A stretch of 64,000 nucleotides of DNA from Isoetes taiwanensis (Eukaryota > Streptophyta > Lycopodiopsida > Isoetales > Isoetaceae): contig JAJEKV010000055.1 in assembly GCA_021234155.1 (NCBI GenBank), positions 1,915,090-1,979,089 of the forward strand, given 5' to 3'. The position numbers and the translations under genes are program-made. Position 1 is the stretch's first letter; every line of letters begins with the position of its first letter. Positions 11,850 to 23,033 of the stretch are shown here, one piece after another. The notes under the pieces were generated by a model that had not been told where the DNA came from, did not search any database, and worked only from the letters and a program-made list of their open reading frames with translations.

Positions 11850-12640
11850 GTTTTCATCTTGCCTCTTATTGTGGCAGGGAGGAATAGATTCTCTATATCC
11901 TTTGGACGTATCGCGCCAGCAGCAGTCGATTGACGGCGAGACTAGGGATATGGCTAGATTACGGATATGGCGAGATTAAGGAAGATTAAGGATATGGCAG
12001 AAGCTAGATTAAGGATATGGCGAGACTAGATAGAAGCTAGATATGGCGAGACTAGGTAGAAAGACTAGGTAGCTCGCAATTCACAAAGTTCAGAGGGTCG
12101 GATCGAAGACAAGAGGGACTGTGCCACTGCCGGATTGAAGAAAAGAGGGGTTGTGCCACTGCCAGAATTGCCATCACCATAGCCTAACACCATAGCCATC
12201 ATCATTGCCAACCTCCTCTGCCTACTACGGAACTGGCTGCCAAAGCGGCCCCTGTTCTGGCGGCTATGGATCGAAGAAAAGAGGGGCAAAGGCTATGGCT
12301 ATGGCCGGATTTGCCATTACCATGGCAAAGGGAGTGTCGCCATAGCCAAGGGTGGGAAAGAAAAAACAGGACACAGGGAGATGTCATTAATTGTAGCCCT
12401 TCAAGGAGCCAATCAAATTAGAGGACTCGGATCACGATCTCTACCGTTGATCTCTTCGTCAATCTCCACCATTCATTCTAGAACCAATAAAATTATAGGA
12501 CTGGGATCAAGATCTTTGCTAATTACCTTGGTCGTTGACAATACTACAGTATTATTTTATGGTTTACGCGTAGCAAAAGCATTATTTTAATTTTCAGCAT
12601 ATACTGTTTGCCAGCAAACATGCTCGGATTATCGAGTGTT
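11850..12640. repeat. short tandem repeats, possibly the LINE 5' region
   Basis: From about 11935 to 12070 a TATGGCGAGACTAG-like unit recurs with variable spacing (GCTAGATTAAGGATATGGCGAGA and variants). From 12090 to 12300 a longer unit recurs two to three times around GATCGAAGA-AAGAGGG followed by TGTGCCACTGCC. From 12410 to 12530 a block CAAATTAGAGGACTCGGATC recurs as AAAATTATAGGACTGGGATC. They lie directly 5' of the minus-strand LINE, where tandem promoter monomers would be expected, but a promoter role is only a guess. Confidence 0.45.
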
Positions 12641-13036
12641 ACCCAAGCGATAGCGTTATTTTGACTCAATGGCTACTTGCATTACAGGTGCTTGTGATAG
12701 TTTTGAAAAATAAGAACTTTTGGGTTAGATAGCTTTGCCCAGTTTTGTGGTCAAGCATTATTTGGTCTTGCCTTGAAGCTGAAATCTATTTAATTTGATT
12801 AGCCACAAAGGGAAATTGTTGTTTGCTATGGAATCTGATTGCCTAAGTATTAGATCACTCCAAAATTATTACCTTGAGCTTATAGAAAGGGCGAGACTGG
12901 GCATATATCATATGGTAGGCAAAAATGTTCGAGCCAAATGTTAAACGAACTGCTTTAAATGTTGGCGGACCTTGGTTATGCTTGTTTGTAGAAAATATTA
13001 ACAACTTAAATCTGAATGCTAATTTAGTGTTCATAT
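12641..13036. other. no gene seen
   Basis: AT-rich sequence between the tandem repeats and the 19-bp array. No protein-like frame or repeat was recognised. Confidence 0.4.
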
Positions 13037-15165
13037 TAACTCAAACATGCCATGTGGGCTCCAACATGCCACCTAGGCTCAAACATGCCAAGGTAGCTCA
13101 AGCACGCCACCTAAGCTCAAACACGCCAAGGTGGCTCAAACATGCAACCTAGGCTCCAACATACCACTTAGACTCCAACATGCCGCCTAGGCTCCAACAT
13201 GTCGCCTAGGCTCAAACATGTCAAGGTGGCTCAAACATGTCACCTAGGCTCCGACATGCCACCCAAACTCCAACATGCCACCTAGGCTTCAACATGACAC
13301 CTAGGCTCAAAAATGACAAGGTGGCTCAAACATCCCACGTTGGCTCCAACATGCCACCTAGGCTCCAACATGCCAAGGTGGGTTAAACATGCCACGTGGG
13401 CTCCAACATGCCACCTAGTTGGCTCAAGCATGCCACGTAGGCTCCAACATGTCGAGGTGGCTCAAACATGCCAAGGTGTCTCAAACATGCCACCTAGGCT
13501 CCAACATGCCAAGGTGGCCCAAACATGCCACCTAGGCTCAAACATGCCAAGGTGGCTCAAACATGCCATGTGGGCTCCAACATGCCACCTAGGCTCCAAC
13601 ATGCCAAGATGGATCAAACATGCCACCTCGACATGTTTGAGACACCTTGGCATGTTGGTACATGTGGCATGTTGGAGCCCGCGTGGCATGTTAGGGCCAT
13701 CTTGGCTTGTTTGCCACCTTGGCATGTTTGGAGCGAAGGTGGCTTGTTGGAACCACTGTGGCATGTTGGACCCACTGCTGGCATGTTTGAGCCACCTTGG
13801 CATGTTGGAGCCTAGGTGGCATGTTGTGAGCCACCTTGGCATGTTGGAGCACAAGGTGGGTATGTTTGAGCCATCTTGGCATGTTTGCACCACCTTGGCA
13901 TGTTTGAGCCAAGTTGGCATGTTGAAGCCAAGGTGGCATGTTTGAGCCACCTTGGCATGTTGGAGCCTAGGTGGCATGTTTCGGCTTTCACATTGGCATG
14001 TTGGAGCCAAGGTGGCATGTTTGGAGCCACTTGGCATGCTTGAGCCACCTTGGCATGTTTGAGCCACCTTGGCATGTTGGAGCCCGGTGGCATGTTGGAG
14101 CCCTCGCTAGTGGCATGTTTGAGCCACCTTGGCATGTTTGAGCCCTAGGTGGCATGTTGGTGCCTAGATGGCATGTTGAGCCACCTTGGCATATTGGAGC
14201 CTAGGTGGCATGTTGGAGCCCACGTGGCATGTTTGAGCCAACTTGGCATGTTTGAGCCACCTTGGCATGTTTGAGCCAAGTGGCATTTTTGAGCCACCTT
14301 GGCATGTTGGAGCCTAGGTGGCTTGTTGGGAGCCCACGTGGCATGTTTGAGCCACCTTGGCATGTTGGAGCCTAGGTGGCATGTTGGATCCCACATGGCA
14401 TGTTGAGCCACCTTGGCATATTGCGGCCTAGGTGGTATGTTTGAAACCACCTTGGCATGTTGGAGCCTAGGTGGCATGTTGGAGCCCCCATGACATGTTT
14501 GAGCCACCTTGGCATGTTGGAGCCCGCATGGCATGTTTGAACCACCTTGGAATGTTAGAGCCTCAGTGGCATGTTGGAGCCCCCGTGGCATGTTTGAGCC
14601 AACTTGGCATGTTGGAGCCTATGTGGCATGTTGGAGCCCGCGTGGCATGTTTGAGCCATCTTGGCATGTTTGCGCCACCTTGGCATGTTTGAGCGAAGGT
14701 GGCTTGTTGGAGCCTAGGTGGCATGTTTGAGCCACCTTGGCATGTTGGAGCCTAGGTGGCATGTTGTGAGCCACCTTGGCATGTTGGAGTCTGCGTGGCA
14801 TGTTGGAGCCCGCGTGGCATGTTTGAGCCAGTATGTTTGTGCCACTTTGGCATGTTTGAGCCAAGGTGGCATGTTGAAGCCTAGGTGGCATGTTTGAGCC
14901 ACCTTGGAGCCTAGGTAGGTGGCATGTTTGAGCCAAGGTGGCATGTTGAAGCTTAGGTGGCATGTTTGAGCCATCTTGGAATGTTGGAGCCTAGGTGGCA
15001 TGTTGGAGCCCACATGGCATGAACATTTGAAGGTGGCTCAAACATGCCATGTCAGCTCCAACATGCCACCCAGGCTCCAACATGCCAAGGTGATGCCACC
15101 TAGGCACGAACATGCCACCTAGGCTCCAACATGCCAAGGTGGCTCAAACATGCCATGTGGGCATG
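13037..15165. repeat. 19-bp-unit tandem array with two orientation switches
   Basis: About 2.1 kb is built almost wholly of two alternating 19-bp variants, AACATGCCAAGGTGGCTCA and CAACATGCCACCTAGGCTC. From 13037 to about 13628 the AACATGCC strand is on +. From about 13629 to 15015 the array is inverted (GGCATGTTGGAGCC on +). From about 15030 to 15165 it flips back. The first switch is marked by a short palindrome (AAACATG-CCACCTCGA-CATGTTT). Because 3 x 19 = 57 bases, the array reads as a 19-residue protein repeat in several frames on both strands. These long frames are a by-product of the period, not genes. The same unit recurs at 49290-49880. Confidence 0.9.
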
Positions 15166-15846
15166 ATGACTAGGACTCACGAAAAAAATATGATAACCTT
15201 TGGAATTTTTGGTAGAGGCATTTTGTCGTTCGGGCAGTACAAAGTCTCCGGAATGGAGATTCGACTTCGCCATGCCATCCGGAATAGCGAAATTACCCTA
15301 GGGACCAAGTTACACGGTCATTTTTAGCAACGAAAAAAACTCGAACCCTCTACATGGCAGTGTTCTGCAGCCACTTCTTAGACCAATTGACTACGAACAT
15401 GTTGGACATGAGCTACTTTGGCGCTTCTTGGAAAAGGGGTAGTCTTCTGCCCACAAAACTTGGTCTCGAGGGTAATGTCAACGTTTTGAGTCCATTGGCG
15501 TAGCCGTTCCACGATTCGGGGTAGAAAGTTGCCCGGCCCATGGCGGGGTTCTTTGAGAGAGGACCTTTGGGGAGAACTGCCTCTGGAAGGTTTTAAAGGT
15601 CCATCTTCTGGCTCAACACCCTCCCTCTATGTGATGACATTGTGCAAGATTTTGGTCGAATCTGACTAGGATAGAGCCTCCAAAACGTAAACCCTGTGCG
15701 TTGCTAGGTTATTGAAGGGTTTACGTTATGGGGTCGAGTTTTAGTCGGTTGCACTTGGGTAAAACTATAAGTAATTAGGTTGTATTAATGATATCTGCAT
15801 TTGCAATTACCAAAATTGGAGCAAAACTCAGTGTTTTTGGCCCCAT
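15166..15846. other. no gene; 5' side of a decayed gypsy leader
   Basis: Unique-looking sequence without protein-like frames. By analogy with 25774-25976 it may belong to the untranslated leader of the gypsy element whose gag lies at 16411, but no LTR end or primer-binding site was found here, so the 5' LTR is missing. Confidence 0.3.
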
Positions 15847-15912
15847 CCCTCACAGAGTGCGCCAGGACCAAATTCGGCATTTTCGGACTAGCCTCTCGCG
15901 CGCTGTGTGAGT
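15847..15912 (+). other. gypsy leader hairpin, copy 1
   Basis: CCTCACAGAGTGCGC pairs with GCGCGCTGTGTGAG about 40 bases downstream, with one mismatch and one G-T pair. A weaker inner stem lies around CAAATTCG/CGGACTAG. The same structure occurs at 16051, 25977 and 26191, always in pairs about 200 bases apart upstream of a gag start. Confidence 0.6.
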
Positions 15913-16050
15913 AGTCGACCCCTGATCTATGCCAAGACTTGTCCAAATGAAGGAAGTAAGGGCACAATCCGACCTAACGCGTCGAGATAAGTAGGATTTG
16001 ACCCTTAGTTTGCATATTTTGAGTCATCCTCGACCCAAATAGAGTCCCAC

Positions 16051-16116
16051 CCCTCACAGAGTGCGCCAGGACCAAATCTGTCATTTTTGGATTAGCCTCT
16101 CGCTCACTGTGTGAGT
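16051..16116 (+). other. gypsy leader hairpin, copy 2
   Basis: Second copy of the CCCTCACAGAGTGCGCC ... CACTGTGTGAGT structure, 204 bases downstream of the first. The inner CAAATC / GGATTAG stem is partly degraded. Confidence 0.6.
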
Positions 16117-16292
16117 GGTCAGACCAAAATTGACCCAACTGGCCCCAACTTTCTCCAAATTAGATGAAATTTCTTGCAATAGGATCCTTAGAATGCATTC
16201 TTTAACCTAGTTTGCCTATGAATTGCATAGCATCATCTCAGAATCATAGATATTCCCAAACCCTAAATTTTTTTCCAAATTAGGGTTTTGTC

Positions 16293-16300
16293 TATAAATA
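16293..16300 (+). promoter_or_regulatory. TATA-box-like site upstream of gag
   Basis: TATAAATA within TCTATAAATAGG, 118 bases before the gag ATG at 16411. The second family member has the weaker CTATAAGTAG at the matching place (about 26367-26376). The LTRs carry their own TATA motifs, so this would be an additional internal start; function not shown. Confidence 0.35.
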
Positions 16301-16410
16301 GGACCACAACCCTCATTTGCACCCTACTCCTTTGCTCCTCACTCCAAGGCAATTTTTCAGCTCCCAGAGGCGCTTCGTTATCTGTTTGACAACCCCTAGA
16401 GCTTGAGCCC

Positions 16411-17900
16411 ATGGCCATCGCAGCAGGTGAGGCGGAGCAGATGCTTCTGGAGTACGAAGAGGCAGAGCAGGAGGAAGATGAAGGACGTGGGTCGGACGTG
16501 GAAGACATCATCGATGTCGACCCCACTCAAGAAAGGCAACAAGCAGAGGAGGACCTTTCGAGCTTCGAGGAGGGATTAAGAGCAACAAGGACAGCTCCAC
16601 CACTTGGGTTAGGCATTACCAGTCTAACCCCGGTCATCATCCAAGGAGAAGCATACCTGACCCTACACGACATTAAGAACCTTCTAGAGTGAAGGGACAG
16701 GGGCTACAGGATAGACGAGCTCCTACATCTTCTACGTCAACAACCGGACCTTGATGACTTCATCGACGGGGAGACACAGGACTTTCCCGTCAGCATAAGG
16801 GAGGCCCGGATGTACACTGGCCAATCATCAACAGATATATAAGCCTACACCGGCATCAGGCAGATGATGGCTCAGCAAAAGTTACAGCGATCCAGGAGCG
16901 GATGGGAATTAGAGGAAAAACAATGAGTGCGCTCCTACCCAGCACCTCGACAGCAGCACCAACTGAACAGGTTAGGGGCAGCATCAACTTAGCATCTTCT
17001 ATTATTCGAAAGGCAACTGATGAAGAGAACAACTCCTTACGAGTGTAGCCAAAGGAAGTGCGCACAACTTCAAGAGGCACCTCCAAAGATCTTCAGACAT
17101 TGTGAAGGGGAAGCAATTATTGCCCGAGAACAAGATTAAGAAGCAGACCGGAACGCCGAAGCATCAATGACAATCACATCCTTAGTTAGTATGTGAAGCA
17201 GAAGCAAGTTGTGCTGCAACCGACAGACATTGAAGAGCTCAAACATATCAAAGAGTCTACCAATCGAGCACGAGCTGACATACAAATAAGAGGATATAGA
17301 TCTTCAACACCAACGCACTAGGAGGAACACAGACAACAATGTCATCGAGGACGTGTGCACCTCGAGGGGAGACATCAAGCCTAATAGCTTTAATAGTATT
17401 TGTAATCATAATAGTGTAAGCTATATGACTTGCATGCGTATTTCCCTTTGTTATTCCCTCTCTCTCACAGTATAACAGATCAAAGAAAAGAGATGCCGGA
17501 CAATTGGAAGGCGTGAAGCGAGCAACATCCTCAACACTTCTGTCAACATGCTACAGGACTCGAAGGATGGAGTTGGCACAACAATATCGGATCTAGAGGC
17601 ATCCTTTAGCCGCCAAGATGAAGAATTCAACGTGGAGGATGTTTCTCAACGAAACCACCTTCAGGCTTTTGGGAAGTAACATAGAAGATTTCAAGTGGTC
17701 AACTATGCCACCAAAACCATCAGCAATGGGAAGCCTCTAAAGAAGAAAGTTGACCTCTACATTGAGGAGGAGCTCAGAGTCTCGAGCAACTCGAAATAAC
17801 GTTACCTTGCTGCTTCAAGAAGGCAACATGTGGATGAGATGCGAGCAAGATTGAGGAGCTATGATCATATAGTCGAGTATGATAGGCTTATCATTAGGGA
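16411..17900 (+). pseudogene. gypsy gag remnant
   Basis: An ATG-started frame (16411-16692) encodes a strongly acidic 93-residue stretch (LLEYEEAEQEEDEGRGSDV) ending in a TGA. Gag-like frames continue after it in other phases (SALLPSTSTAAPTEQ near 16930 and DLYIEEELRV near 17750), with many stops. Its position is directly after the structured leader shared with the element at 25.8-26.5 kb, which supports it being the start of gag. No zinc knuckle or capsid motif was recognised in what survives. It probably belongs to the same element as the pol end at 20.4 kb and the 3' LTR at 21397. Confidence 0.5.
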
Positions 17901-18410
17901 TTTTTTGAGATCATAAAAGGGCCTTCTAAGAACTGCTGATTAACCTATATGAACTACCAATCAGAAAACAGAACTGGTAATCCAGTCAGCAAAACAGTTA
18001 TAACTAACTCACTGGATCATATTTTCTAGCATAAGTGTTGATAGAAAAGTCTAAATGAGCTCTTGTTTGGTGCAATAGATAGATCTCATTGAGATCTTTC
18101 CAACCTTGATGGTCTTGCATACCTTTTAGCCCTGTAGGATAGTAAAAAATGGTAAAAACCATATTTTTTGGAGTTTTGACAATTATAAGTGGTTAAAATA
18201 TGTGCAAAGCATCTAAGGTTGGAAAGATCGCAACGAGATCTATCTATTGCACTAAATGAGAGCTCATTTGGACTTTTCTATCAATAGTTATGCTAGAAAA
18301 TATGATTCAGTGAGTTAGTTATAAAAGTTTTGCTGACTGGACCCATCAGGCTCTTATCTTCATTTGGCTTAGTTGGCATGTTTTGAAGGCCCTTTTTTAA
18401 TCTAAAAAAA
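17891..18410. mobile_element. foldback (long-arm MITE) insertion in gypsy gag
   Basis: Two arms of roughly 230 bases are inverted copies of each other. Left 17891-18125 begins CATTAGGGATTTTTTGAGAT and contains AATAGATAGATCTCATTGAG. The right arm, about 18200-18410, ends in CCCTAATG and contains the reverse complement of the same blocks. The two arms face each other across a loop of about 80 bases. No coding potential. Target duplication not resolved. Arms differ by scattered substitutions, and a stretch of about 40 bases near the outer end is unrelated, so it is not young. Confidence 0.7.
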
Positions 18411-20340
18411 CCCTAATGGGATGATGACATCTATAATGGGATTGGAAGGCATTTCCAGATTTTCTCGTGAAAGGATTGCCCCAAGTTGAGCTAAGCCTCA
18501 ACGGTTGGGAAGGAAATGCATAGGAGTAACTAAAATTATACATGATTGTTAACAGACATCCAACATATTGAAACCACTTGGTGAGATTGATCACCTCGCT
18601 AAGAAGGAATCATTACTAGGATAATTGTTGACCATGTATAAAGCCAATACCTCCAAGGAATAATCCAATCGAATGAAAAGAAGTAATCTAACAAGTCCGG
18701 CCAACTTGTTATGATGACATCAATTCAATTGATAGGAATATTCCAAGAGAGTAAATAACTAAGAAAGGGGGATATTTAGAATATAAAATTGAATAATACA
18801 TGAAAGGCACATCTAAAATAAGAAGCACATTAATCACATAGCCTTTTGTGACAAAAGGAATTGTCATGATGATAAAACCTTGTAATTTAGAATTGTTCTA
18901 AATAATTCAGTAACTCATCGCTTAAGAATAGATATGTTAAACATGAAACGGTTAAATATGTTAGCTAAGGCTAGTGAATTAATGCGTTAGTTAGAATCAT
19001 ATAGCCTTTTAAGGTAGATAGAATAGTTGAGATGTTATGACAACGTCAATTGAGGGGATATGATACATTGAGGTGTAGGACCATTTTCTTATGAAGAAAG
19101 TGGGGGGCTCAATCTTAGGACTGAACCTACCTATATCTTAGGGGTTGAATCGTCATCAAATTAGTCGACCCTTAGAATAGAATTCCTTCCGCAAGTAGCC
19201 AAAGCAATTAGGAAAGCAAAGCAAAGCCAATTGCACCAAAGCAATTGCGGAAGAGCGAATTAATGGAAACAATACAACGGCCAAGTCGACTCCAAATTAG
19301 TCGACACCGATGGGTGCAACAACTAAAGTGGGGAGAGGCTTTGCATAATAGATAGAATGCATCATGGGAAAAGCATAATTTTCTTACGCCATGATCATTT
19401 GCCTGCATTCACACCTAGGAATGAGCTAGTAGCCTAGCTCTTAATTAAATTATTCGTGGTTGTGAACCCCTTTATAACCACATAAACTATATAATCTTAA
19501 GTATACTATTATGCAGGGCATTGATAGCACTCCATTGATAGCATTGTATCATAAGCTTTAATGTCTTGTTGATAAAGTATATGTTCATAACAACTGCATA
19601 GATAACTTTGTCTTGTGTAGATATCTTAGTATCGAGACAAAGTAAGATAATAATTACATAAAATCTTAGTTAAACATTCGCAAGGATGTAATTCTGGCAA
19701 TTAAGTAACCTTCATAGGGTCTTGACAAATATAATAAGAATTTGTCTATCTTTCCATAAGTATAGCAACTATAAAGTATATACATGTAAGGTTGATACAT
19801 CACCAACCAAGCAAATGAAACGAGAGTCACACGCCAACACTTGATCCCATGATATAAACCCCACCATATGATAAATAATTAAAATACTTTTCAAAATAAG
19901 TATTGTCTCGATAATTGTATGATGACATATCTTAAAGGTCGTAAAGTTATCATATAACAGCTAGTTAAATATAATACTGTTGGAAGCAATATATCCAATA
20001 CTACTATAATGTTAATATAAAAATATTACCGTAAGGTAATTAATATAATTGCATGCATTAAGGGAAGTCCAGCAGGGATCATGCAGGGGTCCAAGACTGT
20101 AATGCTTATTTAAGACGTTAACGGATGCTAGCCGACATGCAACAGTTGGTGAAGGGAATACGAAGATATCTTCTAGCAGCAGGAAGCCGGCAGAAGTGCA
20201 TAGATGAAGCTCTGCATCGGGGATTACAGCATCGGCGATTAGGCTGAAGCTCTGCATCGACGATTAGCGGACAAGTTGGCTAAAGCTCTGCATCGACAAT
20301 TGCAAGAAGCTTGCTCCAAGATGGGCTGGACCATTCAGGA
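18411..20340. repeat. decayed gypsy body with a diverged tandem duplication
   Basis: AT-rich, no surviving protein frame. Sequence from about 19080 to 20060 resembles 20640-21350 in the same order. A GTCGA-TCGTCA-CAAA-TAGTCGACC block is followed by CCATGATCAT/TGATCATCC, then AATATTA-CTT-AGGTAATTA. This suggests an old tandem duplication of the gypsy 3' non-coding part. Between 20200 and 20300 a GAAGCTCTGCATCG-CGATTA unit is repeated about four times. Confidence 0.35.
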
Positions 20341-20389
20341 TAACCAAAAGAGTTGGTAACCAATCCTATAAGTTGGCCTGCCAGCACAC

Positions 20390-20680
20390 TTGAAGATCCA
20401 TAGTGTTTTCCAAGTAAGTCTCCTAAAGAAACACACTCCTAATCCAGCGGAAGTATTGGAGACACCAAAGTTACTGGAAATGATGGACGATCACCTTGAG
20501 ATTGTTCCAGAGGTTCTTCTTGCCAGATCCTATAAGAAGACAAAGATCTCAATTCTCCAATACCTAGTGAAAGGGACACTTACCAGTGGAAGATGCTACG
20601 TGGGCACTACAAATAGATCTTGAGAAGCAGTACCCACAACTCATGGAGCAATGCAAGGGTCGACTCGTCACCAAAGTAGT
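20390..20680 (+). pseudogene. gypsy integrase C-terminus with chromodomain-like end
   Basis: The plus frame reads LKIHSVFQVSLLKKHTPNP, the hallmark motif before the chromodomain of plant chromoviruses (Ty3-gypsy integrase C-terminus). It continues through EIVPEVLLARSYKKTKISIL. One frameshift near 20580 leads into PVEDATWALQIDLEKQYPQL, which carries the chromodomain ATW motif, and the frame ends in TGA near 20690. In active elements this domain directs insertion to chromatin. Here only the last part of pol survives; the rest upstream is unrecognisable. It is followed by a non-coding tail, a polypurine tract and the LTR. Confidence 0.8.
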
Positions 20681-21376
20681 CAACACCGAACCGATAGGTG
20701 AGTGAAGGTAGAAAAGTCTACTTCCGTCCCATGGAAGTAGACGATCTTGAGAGATAAGAGGTCATTCAGGTACGCATTGATAGGAAAGCACCTCTAGTCA
20801 ATGCCTACGGGAAGGACGCCACCCTTCACGCCAAAGGCAACTAAAGGTGTAGGCATGAGTGATCATCCTAGGCATGATAGGGCGCTGTCTCCACGGCCAA
20901 GATGGAAGAAACATAATCTTCCTACGCGGGGAGATTAGCCTTGCATCCATATAAATTGTAATTAATGGTGGTTCCCTAACAACCAACTTTATAATAAATA
21001 AATGTGTATTAACGTAGTGTTGGATCGGCAGGCCAATAGAATGATCTAAGGGACAGGAGGGTCGCACTGCGAAGACTTGCAACACATATTTGTTTGTCGT
21101 AATGTGTTGCAAGGAGACCAAATGGATTTTAATTTATAGAATTTTGAAACTATGTTTATAATAATAGTGTAAACTATAAAATTTTGTGAGTAATAGATGA
21201 TAAAGTAAGAGGGTGAAAGACTCCCTTACCATAGTACGATATTAAACAAGGATATGTTATAATAAATTAAAATATTATCTTGAGGTAATTATATTGTAAA
21301 ATTGTATATATAACGAATGTGATTGCAGGATATGCAGGTTTCCAAGGTGGGGAGACGCATGATGCTGAGGACATCA

Positions 21377-21396
21377 TCAAGTCAGGGTGGGGAGAA
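21377..21396 (+). promoter_or_regulatory. polypurine tract of the plus-strand gypsy
   Basis: AGGGTGGGGAGAA lies directly before the LTR start TGTGAC at 21397, the expected place and composition for the primer of plus-strand DNA synthesis. It shows that the LTR at 21397 is a 3' LTR. Confidence 0.65.
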
Positions 21397-22951
21397 TGTG
21401 ACATTCCAGCATAATATACGATCCGAATATGTATATTATACTGCCACGTCACACGTACATGTCACGAATGACATGTACTTGAGAGCCGTAAAGGGTTGCA
21501 TCTAGGGGGCAATCTCGTATGTTGTGCATGTTTAATAAACATATACAATTATAAACCCCATGCCAAATGGCAAAACCCCATTTGGCCAATGTTAACCTAA
21601 CCCTAAAAGTCTCTATATAATGGCTTTCCCCTTAAACCCTAAACCCTTTTCTTCTTTCACATCTAGGGTTTTCCTTGAGCTCCTTTCCTTCTCTCGCATT
21701 TAGGGTTCTCTTGAGCCATTCCGGCCAAGCTAAGACCCTAATTCGCATTGCCAGGCTCTGAAAAGCCGCCTTTGCACAACAGATCTTCGAGTAGCAGCAG
21801 TCTTCAGCAGGATCAGAGGCATGGACGCATTTTGAGGATCTGGAGCGGGTCAAGTGCCAGGTAAATAGTCATTCTGTTGTGCAAATGTGGCTAGGCAATA
21901 AGCTGGTTTAGCATGTTAGTTCAGCCTTAGAGACCTTATAGATCCCGAGATCATAAGCTCTAATAAAGGAACCTAACTCTGGATGTTTAGATAGATAGAT
22001 TAGATGATATTCTTCATTTCAGTTCTGTGATGATGTTGGTATTTCATTCTGTGACCTCCATGTATTGGGAAGGGGGGTAGAGGCCTAAAGCCTGTGTAGC
22101 AGATGATCCTAGATAGCCTAGTAGTTCCCAATTACATGCGGCCTGTGCACAGGAGCCCGCCGGGTTGTGGGTGGCGGGACTAGACCGGTTGACAAGGAGG
22201 AACTTGTCTCATCACGGTTGGACCCCTTTGGTGTGTAATGCCTACCGGGGGTCTATATGGGCTAGGCTTAATGGCTTGTCACTGAGTGTGGGCAAGACAT
22301 GAGCTCGACACCCGTGGAGTGATGCGTCTCTCCATTGAGTTCAAGTTGAATACGGGCAGTGGCCCTCTAACCGCCTGTGATGGGCATGGATGCCTCTGGA
22401 GGGGAGGTGACTCTCCTCCTGCCTCATCGAGGCTGGGGAGATGCAACCCAGTAGTAGTAGCCCTTTTGGCTATGCACCCGGCAGGCTACGGTCAGGTCCC
22501 AATACTTTTCAACCTACTCTGCAAAGTGTGCACAGGAGGGGCGGATGGAGTGGATTACCCTCAGCCATGTTCTTATCCAGCCAAATCCATTTGCCATGAA
22601 TTCCGTCTGCAATGACTTCTGGAGGCCCAAGCCGTCAGTCGAACCCCCTTGAGTCTGAGCCTTGGGTAGGATTCCCCTTTGCTCATATTGATGTTGTTGT
22701 ACATGTGATGATTATGATGTGTTCACCCTTCGAGGTGATTGTATTTATGTTATATGCTCATGTTTATTCGCGCTTCCGTAGCTAGGTCGACCCGAAGGGA
22801 GGCGGGCAAATGACACATCCACTCTTCCCTTGCTGGCTCATTCCACTGGGAGTGGTGTCAGGTGGATGGCCGCTGCCAGTTTGGCTGTCAGGGGGAATGC
22901 TCCTCCTTCTGATACGATGTGTGCATCGTAGAGGGAGTAGGAGGCGTCACA
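21397..22951 (+). mobile_element. 3' LTR of a Ty3-gypsy element
   Basis: A 1555-bp LTR starting TGTGACATTCC and ending GGCGTCACA, with a 6-bp terminal inverted repeat TGTGAC/GTCACA. It contains CTCTATATAATGG (TATA) near 21612 and telo-box-like AAACCCTAAACCC at 21635-21650. It aligns over its length with the LTR at 24149-25760. It is preceded by pol end and polypurine tract, so it is the downstream LTR of the 15.8-21.4 kb element. It stops 83 bases before the start codon of the dirigent-like gene. Confidence 0.85.
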
Positions 22952-22986
22952 GTGGACGGACTCCCGAACACAAGGTATAATAGTGC

Positions 22987-22994
22987 TATAAAAG
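22987..22994 (+). promoter_or_regulatory. TATA box of the dirigent-like gene
   Basis: TATAAAAG in CTATAAAAGGGG, 40 bases upstream of the ATG at 23034 and 35 bases downstream of the LTR end. So the LTR now supplies all sequence upstream of this core promoter. Confidence 0.55.
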
Positions 22995-23033
22995 GGGTGG
23001 CTTTTTGCAAAGAGAAAGGTAGAAGAGGCAGAG

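Larger units (their letters stand above)
3623..11850 (-). mobile_element. LINE (L1-type) retrotransposon, copy A, degenerate
   Basis: A minus-strand non-LTR retrotransposon reading from an ORF1-like region (about 11790-10381) into ORF2 from 10181. ORF2 runs in the order endonuclease, linker, reverse transcriptase and zf-RVT C-terminus, with its last codons near 3623. It is split by a solo LTR (7622-9188), a TIR element (3848-4491) and a poorly conserved stretch (about 5225-5790). Domain order is that of plant L1-clade LINEs. The frame is interrupted by point stops. A 5.8-kb piece of it (3762-9555) recurs as copy B at 33655-60323. No poly-A tail or target duplication was identified, so the outer limits are approximate. 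Confidence 0.85.

Noticed and set aside
13313..15010. Long open frames up to 210 codons on both strands with MPPRLQHAKVAQTC-type repeats
   Set aside because: They follow from a 19-bp repeat (57 bases = 19 codons) that lacks stops in several frames on both strands. No start context, no composition difference between frames.
21630..21660. Telomere repeat tract (AAACCCTAAACCC)
   Set aside because: Only two units, present in the same place in both LTRs: a telo-box-like promoter motif, not telomeric DNA.
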